Under the pieces are notes generated by a model. That model saw only the letters and a list, made by a program, of their open reading frames with translations, did not search any database and was not told the DNA's origin. DNA of 17,746 bases from Thermodesulfobacteriaceae bacterium UBA6232 (GTDB lineage: Bacteria > Desulfobacterota > Thermodesulfobacteria > Thermodesulfobacteriales > Thermodesulfobacteriaceae). Positions 13,700 to 17,746 of the stretch are shown one piece after another (positions within the stretch are counted from its first letter, which is position 1; every line of letters starts with the position of its first letter). The position numbers were made by a program, and so were the translations under genes. Location: the NCBI GenBank assembly GCA_002441555.1, contig DJWK01000035.1:1-17746 (forward strand), in the 5' to 3' direction.

Positions 13700-14748
13700 G
13701 GGAGAACCTCAACAGAGGGTTCTCCCTCCTTCACTTCTCCAACAAGGTATAGAGAATAAAACCCCCTTTCAAAGGCAAGTGTTTCAAGTATTTCCCTTTT
13801 TTCCTTTGGACAAGAAATAAGAAAGCCACCTGAGGTTTGGGCGTCAGCAAGGATTACTCTCTGGTAATCTTTCAAATAGGGGTCAAATTTTACAAGTTTT
13901 TCACAGTAATTAAGATTATCATAATCTCCTTCTGGAATAATTCCTTTTTTTGCAAATTCCAGAGCCTCTTTAAAATAGGGTATTTTGTGAAAAAAGAAAA
14001 CCATTTTAACTTTACTTGCATTTGCCATCTCTAAGGCATGGCCTATAAGACCGAAACCCGTAATGTCTGTTGCGGACTTTATTCCTGCTTCAACCATTAT
14101 CTCCGCAGGAATTTTGTTAAGCTCTATCATGGTTTCAACCATCCTTTTATAAAGGGGGCTTTTTTCATCAAAAAGTCTTCCTTTATAAGCAGTAGCAAGG
14201 ATTCCTGTTCCGAGAGGTTTGGTTAAATAGAGAAGATCTCCGGGTTGGGCATTTTTAGAGGTTATAATTTTTTCAGGGTGAATTATGCCTATTACAGCAA
14301 GCCCGTATTTAGGTTCGGGATCATCCACACTGTGTCCTCCCACAAGAAGGGCTCCTGCCTCTTTGATTTTGGAAAGCCCCCCTTCAAGAATTTTTTTTAA
14401 TAATTCCCTTGGAAGCCCCTTTTTGGGAAAGGAAATTAGATTTAAGGCAAGAAGGGGTTTTGCTCCTGTAACATAAATATCTGAAAGGGAATTTGCCACA
14501 GCTATTTGTCCGAAAACAAAGGGGTCATCAACCACAGGGGTAAAAAAATCCGCACTGAAAACCAGGGCTATCTCTGGGGTTAGCCGAAAAATGGCTGCAT
14601 CAGCACCGTTTTCAAAACTTTGAAGTAAATCAGGGTGCTCAGGAAGGGGAAGCTCCTTTAAAATCTCCGCAAGAAACTCCTGCGGAAGCTTAGCTGCTCA
14701 GCCAGAGGCTTTTACCATCTGGGTTAATTTAATTTCTTGCGCACTCAC
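13696..14748 (-). CDS. selD: Selenophosphate synthetase, selenocysteine-containing (TGA read through)
   Basis: SelD makes selenophosphate from selenide and ATP, the Se donor for Sec-tRNA. Read from GTG 14748 through the in-frame TGA at 14698-14700, the frame gives 350 residues, close to E. coli SelD (347). The start SAQEIKLTQMVKASG-U-AAKL aligns position for position with the E. coli N-terminus: Sec17 replaces Cys17 and Lys20 is kept. The second Cys of the usual GCGCK is Ala19. Further marks: GAD (48-50), FSADFFTPVVDDP (65-77), NSLSD (86-90), GGHSVDDPEPKYGLAV (137-152), and SATDITGFGLIGHALEMA. AAGGTGATC lies 3 bases before the GTG, the same geometry as the SD of the gene at 8285. The gene overlaps mogA by 20 bp. 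A call starting at 14535 would lose the active site. Confidence 0.93.
13700..13726. terminator. Hairpin in the tlpA-like/selD convergent overlap
   Basis: GGGAGAACCTC (13700-13710) and GAGGGTTCTCCC (13715-13726) pair over 11 bp with one bulged G and an AACA loop. The hairpin begins immediately after the plus-strand TAA, so it can end the TlpA-like transcript. At the same time it encodes the last residues of SelD (GEPSVEVLP). No strong T run follows on the plus strand; on the minus strand the flank is TTAATTACATTTT. Confidence 0.5.
14665..14700 (-). other. Sec codon and bacterial SECIS-like hairpin in selD
   Basis: The TGA (14700-14698) is followed at 14688-14665 by a hairpin: TCCGCA pairs with TGCGGA, extended by one T-G pair, with a 9-nt loop GGAGTTTCT. 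The loop begins with GG, 17 nt after the TGA. In E. coli fdhF the GG of the SECIS loop is about 18 nt after the UGA, so the geometry fits SelB recognition. Confidence 0.7.
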
Positions 14749-15217
14749 TGGGATCACCTTTTATTTTGCTTACAGCATGTTCAAGGACCTCTTTTAAAGA
14801 GGGCATTATTTCCTGAAGAGCCTTGGGACTTCCAGGCAAATTAATAATTAAAGTTTGTCCTTTAACTCCTGCAAGCCCCCTTGAGAGAGAGGCCATGGGA
14901 GTTTTAGAAAAACTTATATATCTTATAAATTCTGCAAGACCCGGGATTTCTTTTTCAATAACCCTTTTTGTGGCCTCTGGGGTTACATCTCTCGGATGAA
15001 CCCCGGTGCCTCCTGTTGTAAGGATAAGGTCAAGCTTTAGATTTTCGCACCAGTTAAATAAGGTCTTTGAGATTTCTTCCTCATCGTCAGGAAGAATTTT
15101 ATAAGTTTCTACTTTCCATCCTTGGGCTTTGGCAAATTCAATTAAATATTTTCCTGAAAGATCTTCTCTTTCACCTTTTGCTCCCTTATCACTTAGTGTA
15201 AGAATCCCGCATCTCAT
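14729..15217 (-). CDS. mogA: Molybdopterin adenylyltransferase (MogA/MoaB family)
   Basis: MogA adenylates molybdopterin before metal insertion in Mo- or W-cofactor synthesis. This 162-residue protein shows the family motifs: LTLSDKGAKGEREDLSG (6-22), the MPT-binding TTGGTGVHPRDVTPEAT (67-83) with Asp77, MASLSRGLAG (108-117) and NLPGSPKA (126-133). The length fits a single-domain MogA/MoaB protein. The ATG overlaps the EF-G-like TGA (ATGA), indicating coupled translation, and the 3' end overlaps selD by 20 bp. Neighbouring selD suggests a common purpose: making a Mo/W enzyme containing Sec, such as formate dehydrogenase. Distinguishing MogA from MoaB by sequence alone is uncertain. Confidence 0.9.
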   Translation of the reverse strand: MRCGILTLSDKGAKGEREDLSGKYLIEFAKAQGWKVETYKILPDDEEEISKTLFNWCENLKLDLILTTGGTGVHPRDVTPEATKRVIEKEIPGLAEFIRYISFSKTPMASLSRGLAGVKGQTLIINLPGSPKALQEIMPSLKEVLEHAVSKIKGDPSECARN

Positions 15218-17172
15218 CCTTCAGAGCTCTGAGTTTTTGCCTGAGCAATAATCTTTTCAGAAATGTGTGGTGGGGCCTCCTCGTAATGGGAAAATTTGCT
15301 AATGAAATAGCCCCTTCCCCCGGTAATTCCATTTAAGGTTATTACATATTCAAGGATTTCTGACATAGGGACTTGGGCTTTTATTTTAGTGCGTTTACCT
15401 TCCTTTTCAAGATTAAGAACCCTTCCTCTTCGTGAATTTAGGTCTCCTATAACATCGCCTACTGTTTCATCAGGAACAAAGATTTCAAGCTCAACATAAG
15501 GTTCAAGGAGCACAGGATTGGCTTGTTCAAGGGCCTTTTTGAAACAGTGAAAGGCGGCAATTTTGAAAGCAAGGTCAGAGGAATCAACTTCGTGGGATTT
15601 GCCATCATAAAATTGAACCTTTACATCCACCACAGGGAATCCTGCAAGGATTCCCTTTTCCATGGCCTCTCTCACTCCCTTTTCCACAGCTGGAACATAG
15701 TTTCTCGGGACATTCATCCCTGTCAATGTTTCAACAAATTCAAAACCTTTTCCTCTTTCAAGGGGAAAAACATGAAAATGAACTTCAGCAAACTGACCCC
15801 TTCCTCCCGTTTGTTTTTTATGTCTGTATATAACAGACTGAACGGGTTTTTTAATGGTTTCCCGATAGGGAATGGTGGGAAGGGAGGTTTTTACTTTTAC
15901 TCCGTATTTATCTCTTAATTTTTCAAGGGTTCTTTCAATATGCATGCTTCCAAGTCCTGAGATGAGAAGCTCTCTTGTTTCTTCATGTCTATAGAAAACA
16001 AGAGAAGGGTCCTCCTCTTGCAGTTTAACAATGGCTCCGCTAATTTTGTCTTCGTCAGCCCTTGTTTCTGGATGAAGGGCAAGGGTAAACATGGGTGTTG
16101 GCATTTCTGGAACAGGAAGCCCCTCAGAAAGAGTCTCTTCTGAAAGGGTATCTCCAGTTTTAAGACATTCCACCTTGGCAAAAACAACAACTTCTCCTTC
16201 TCCTACCTCTTTTACAGCCTCAAGACTATCTCCTCTGGGAATAAAAATTTGGGTATATTTCTCTTCCTTACCTTGAGAGGTTTTGATTACCCTTTCTGAT
16301 TTTATAGACCCCTTTAAAACCCTTGCAAAGGAGAGTTTCCCAGCATAGGGGTCATAAAAGGTTTTAAACACATAGGCATAAGAATTAACCTTTTCAAGAG
16401 TCGGAAAATTTCTTTCAGGATAAAAATCAAGTATTCTTTTTAAAAAATAAGGGAGCCCGAGCCCAGTCTCAGCCGAACCTATAAAAACAGGACTCATTTT
16501 AAGATTTTCAAGATTAATTTTAATACCCTCAATGATTTCTTCAGGAGAAAGATCCCCTGTTTCAAGGTATTTTTCTATGAATTCATCTTTGGCTTCAGCT
16601 GAAACCTCAACTAATTGTTCATAAAGGGTTTGAATTTTGCTTTCATATTGAGAAGGATAGGCCTCAAATTCAAGCTTGGTTCCGGTTTCTTTAACAGTTT
16701 TTTTATTAATAAGATCAACCAAGAAAAGGGGTTGGTTGGTGTTAAATCCATAAATTAAAGGAATCTGTAATATTTCAAGCATATCCTGAAGGTCGCAGAT
16801 TGTTTGAGCCCATTGAGTATTTTCAGCATCAATTTTGTTTACAAACACCGCAAGGGGTAAATGGTTTTTCTTTGCCAGTTCAAATATTCTATAGACATGA
16901 TATTTAAGAGGAGTTGTTGAATCCACAACAAGCACTCCGAGATCAGAAACCGACATAGCCCAAATAAGCTCTCCAATGAAGTTTTCATCTCCAGGGGTGT
17001 CAATAAAATAAAGGGGAACATCCCCGAAAATGGTTCCGTATGTCTTGAGGGAATAAGTGGGTTCTTTTTTAGGATTTTTAAGCTTTTCTTTTAATAGGGA
17101 CAAAAATTTTTCAATTAAGGTGGTTTTTCCACTTTCAGAAGTGCCAAAAAAGGAAATTACCCGTCCCCTCAT
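15214..17172 (-). CDS. EF-G-like translational GTPase paralogue with altered G domain
   Basis: This 652-residue protein has the five-domain layout of elongation factor G: G domain (about 1-240), beta-barrel domain II, domain III (LALHPETRADEDKISGAI), domain IV with YRHKKQTGGRGQFAEV, and domain V with EIFVPDETVGDVIGDLNSRRG. The G domain is unusual. G1 is GTSESGKT (10-17) rather than AHIDAGKT. Only about 40 residues separate G1 from G3, with no RGITI-type switch I. G3 is DTPGD (58-62), so the catalytic His of DTPGH is Asp62. G4 NKID (112-115) and G5 GSA (232-234) are kept. It belongs with the EF-G-like paralogues rather than the housekeeping fusA. ATG 17172 follows GGAGG by 5 bases. It heads the operon with mogA and selD. 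Its cellular role is unknown. Confidence 0.88.
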   Translation of the reverse strand: MRGRVISFFGTSESGKTTLIEKFLSLLKEKLKNPKKEPTYSLKTYGTIFGDVPLYFIDTPGDENFIGELIWAMSVSDLGVLVVDSTTPLKYHVYRIFELAKKNHLPLAVFVNKIDAENTQWAQTICDLQDMLEILQIPLIYGFNTNQPLFLVDLINKKTVKETGTKLEFEAYPSQYESKIQTLYEQLVEVSAEAKDEFIEKYLETGDLSPEEIIEGIKINLENLKMSPVFIGSAETGLGLPYFLKRILDFYPERNFPTLEKVNSYAYVFKTFYDPYAGKLSFARVLKGSIKSERVIKTSQGKEEKYTQIFIPRGDSLEAVKEVGEGEVVVFAKVECLKTGDTLSEETLSEGLPVPEMPTPMFTLALHPETRADEDKISGAIVKLQEEDPSLVFYRHEETRELLISGLGSMHIERTLEKLRDKYGVKVKTSLPTIPYRETIKKPVQSVIYRHKKQTGGRGQFAEVHFHVFPLERGKGFEFVETLTGMNVPRNYVPAVEKGVREAMEKGILAGFPVVDVKVQFYDGKSHEVDSSDLAFKIAAFHCFKKALEQANPVLLEPYVELEIFVPDETVGDVIGDLNSRRGRVLNLEKEGKRTKIKAQVPMSEILEYVITLNGITGGRGYFISKFSHYEEAPPHISEKIIAQAKTQSSEG

Positions 17173-17207
17173 TTCATCCTCCTTCACTTTTTTATAAGAA
17201 TTATTAT

Positions 17208-17236
17208 TTATAAAATTCAAAAAAAGGCAAGTTCAA
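17208..17236 (-). promoter_or_regulatory. Candidate promoter for the EF-G-like/mogA/selD operon
   Basis: On the minus strand TTGAAC (17236-17231) precedes TTATAA (17213-17208) by 17 bases, or TTTATA by 16. The predicted start is about 30 bp before the ATG at 17172. Several other A/T-rich -10-like hexamers overlap, so the exact element is uncertain. Confidence 0.35.
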
Positions 17237-17252
17237 AAATTCCCTGTTCAAC

Positions 17253-17372
17253 TTACTTAAAGTCCGCTTCTATTTCAGATTCCTTTTTAGATGGCGCCTT
17301 CTGGTAAAGTTTCCTTTTCCACTCATAGAATAAAGTCTTTTTTCCTATAAAAAGGGGAAGCTGAATTTTAAT
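17253..17372 (-). pseudogene. Open 39-codon frame without a normal start, possible gene remnant
   Basis: The minus strand is open from 17372 to a TAA at 17253, with protein-like, Lys/Glu-rich content: KKTLFYEWKRKLYQ, then KAPSKKESEIEADFK. No ATG, GTG or TTG lies in the frame after the preceding stop (17375-17373), and there is no SD. It could be the 3' remnant of a lost gene, a frame with an AUU start, or chance. The rest of the 17173-17481 gap holds only candidate promoters. Confidence 0.2.
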
Positions 17373-17423
17373 TTAAAGGATGAGTAGTTATGATGTAAAT
17401 TTAAGGGGGGATCTCTCACTATC

Positions 17424-17451
17424 TTGATTTAATAAGGATATTAATTAAAAT
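17424..17451 (+). promoter_or_regulatory. Candidate promoter for the coiled-coil protein gene
   Basis: TTGATT (17424-17429) and TAAAAT (17446-17451) are separated by 16 bases, the same spacing and -10 as at 8226-8253. The gene's SD (AAGGAG, 17470-17475) and ATG (17482) follow at normal distances. Confidence 0.45.
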
Positions 17452-17481
17452 AATTTTTAGAGCCCTTACAAGGAGTGAAAC

Positions 17482-17746
17482 ATGGATTTAGAAAAAATTG
17501 CTGAAAAGTTGAAGGATCTTATTCTTGGGGATTTAAGGGAGGAATTTAAAGAGTTTAAGAATTCTGTAACAGGTGAGCTTGCAGGGTTTAGATTGGTCTT
17601 AGAGAGCATAAATGGAAGAATAGCAAATCTTGAGGAAGAGGTAAGAGACTTAAGAAGGGCTTTAAATGAGACCAATACGCGTATTGATGAGACAAACAAG
17701 CGTATTGATGAAACGAATAAGCGCATTGATGAGACAAACAAACGAA
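17482..17746 (+). CDS. Heptad-repeat coiled-coil protein, N-terminal part (cut by window edge)
   Basis: The frame opens at ATG 17482, 6 bases after AAGGAG, and runs off the window after 88 residues. It begins MDLEKIAEKLKDLILGDL and is predicted to be helical throughout. From residue 63 it consists of near-identical seven-residue units, ETNTRID, ETNKRID, ETNKRID, ETNKR, forming a regular coiled coil. The hydrophobic Ile recurs every seven residues. There is no signal peptide. I cannot assign a function: such proteins occur widely in thermophiles, and the C-terminal part that would identify this one is missing. Confidence 0.75.
   Translation, partial: MDLEKIAEKLKDLILGDLREEFKEFKNSVTGELAGFRLVLESINGRIANLEEEVRDLRRALNETNTRIDETNKRIDETNKRIDETNKR
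17668..17746 (+). repeat. In-frame 21-bp tandem repeat encoding a heptad
   Basis: Three complete 21-bp units (17668-17688, 17689-17709, 17710-17730) and part of a fourth run to the window end. Units 2 and 3 encode the same residues but differ at four third-codon positions, and unit 1 differs by one residue (Thr for Lys). The array may continue beyond the window. Confidence 0.85.

Noticed and set aside
17380..17427. 15-codon plus-strand frame (MSSYDVNLRGDLSLS)
   Set aside because: The SD-like AAAGG is too close to the ATG, and the frame ends inside the candidate promoter of the next gene.
17668..17746. CRISPR-like repeat array
   Set aside because: Units are directly adjacent with no spacers and lie in frame within a coding region.

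Overview
The window looks like a chromosomal segment of a thermophilic, anaerobic, AT-rich bacterium. The housekeeping proteins are rich in Lys and Glu, Shine-Dalgarno (SD) sequences are strong (AGGAGGTGA type), and the mix of a YeiH-type sulfur-anion transporter, a formate-dehydrogenase-like Fe-S/cytochrome b pair, a heme-type sensor kinase and selenium/molybdenum genes is typical of Thermodesulfobacteria (Thermodesulfobacterium/Caldimicrobium-like). That placement is an inference from gene content; no rRNA or tRNA is visible.

Layout. (1) 1-413 (-) is the N-terminal part of an iron-dependent alcohol dehydrogenase, divergent from 646-1884 (+), a class II aldolase-family protein. (2) 5976-1893 (-) is a tight DNA-processing operon: dnaX, ybaB, recR, a small protein resembling a degenerate histidine-kinase core, and dprA. 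(3) 8004-6063 (-) is an enlarged YeiH-family membrane protein plus a 57-residue one-helix membrane protein, closed by a strong hairpin. (4) 8285-9917 (+) is an exported Fe-S subunit and a diheme-type cytochrome b, resembling FdnH/FdnI but without a catalytic subunit. (5) 13151-9911 (-) is a two-component system: a heme c (CxxCH) Tll0287-like sensor kinase and an NtrC-family, sigma-54-activating response regulator. (6) 13208-13699 (+) is a secreted TlpA/ResA-like thioredoxin. (7) 17172-13696 (-) is an overlapping operon of an unusual EF-G paralogue, mogA and selD. (8) 17482 onward (+) is the start of a coiled-coil protein with 7-residue (21-bp) repeats, cut by the window edge.

Most notable. 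selD is itself a selenoprotein gene: the frame runs through an in-frame TGA at 14698-14700 (Sec17, aligned with E. coli SelD Cys17), followed by a bacterial-SECIS-like hairpin, so an ordinary ORF caller truncates it by about 70 residues. The 8005-8284 divergent region holds a sigma-54-like -24/-12 element for the yeiH-like gene, with a perfect 7-4-7 palindrome about 107 bp upstream, where an NtrC-type enhancer site would lie; the matching NtrC-family regulator and heme sensor are encoded 2-5 kb away. Together these suggest, but do not prove, a redox- or gas-sensing circuit controlling sulfur-anion export and/or membrane electron transfer. The EF-G paralogue lacks the catalytic His and has a shortened switch I; its co-transcription with mogA and selD is unexplained. 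SelD and MogA would both serve a Mo/W- and Se-dependent enzyme such as formate dehydrogenase, in keeping with the FdnH/FdnI-like pair.
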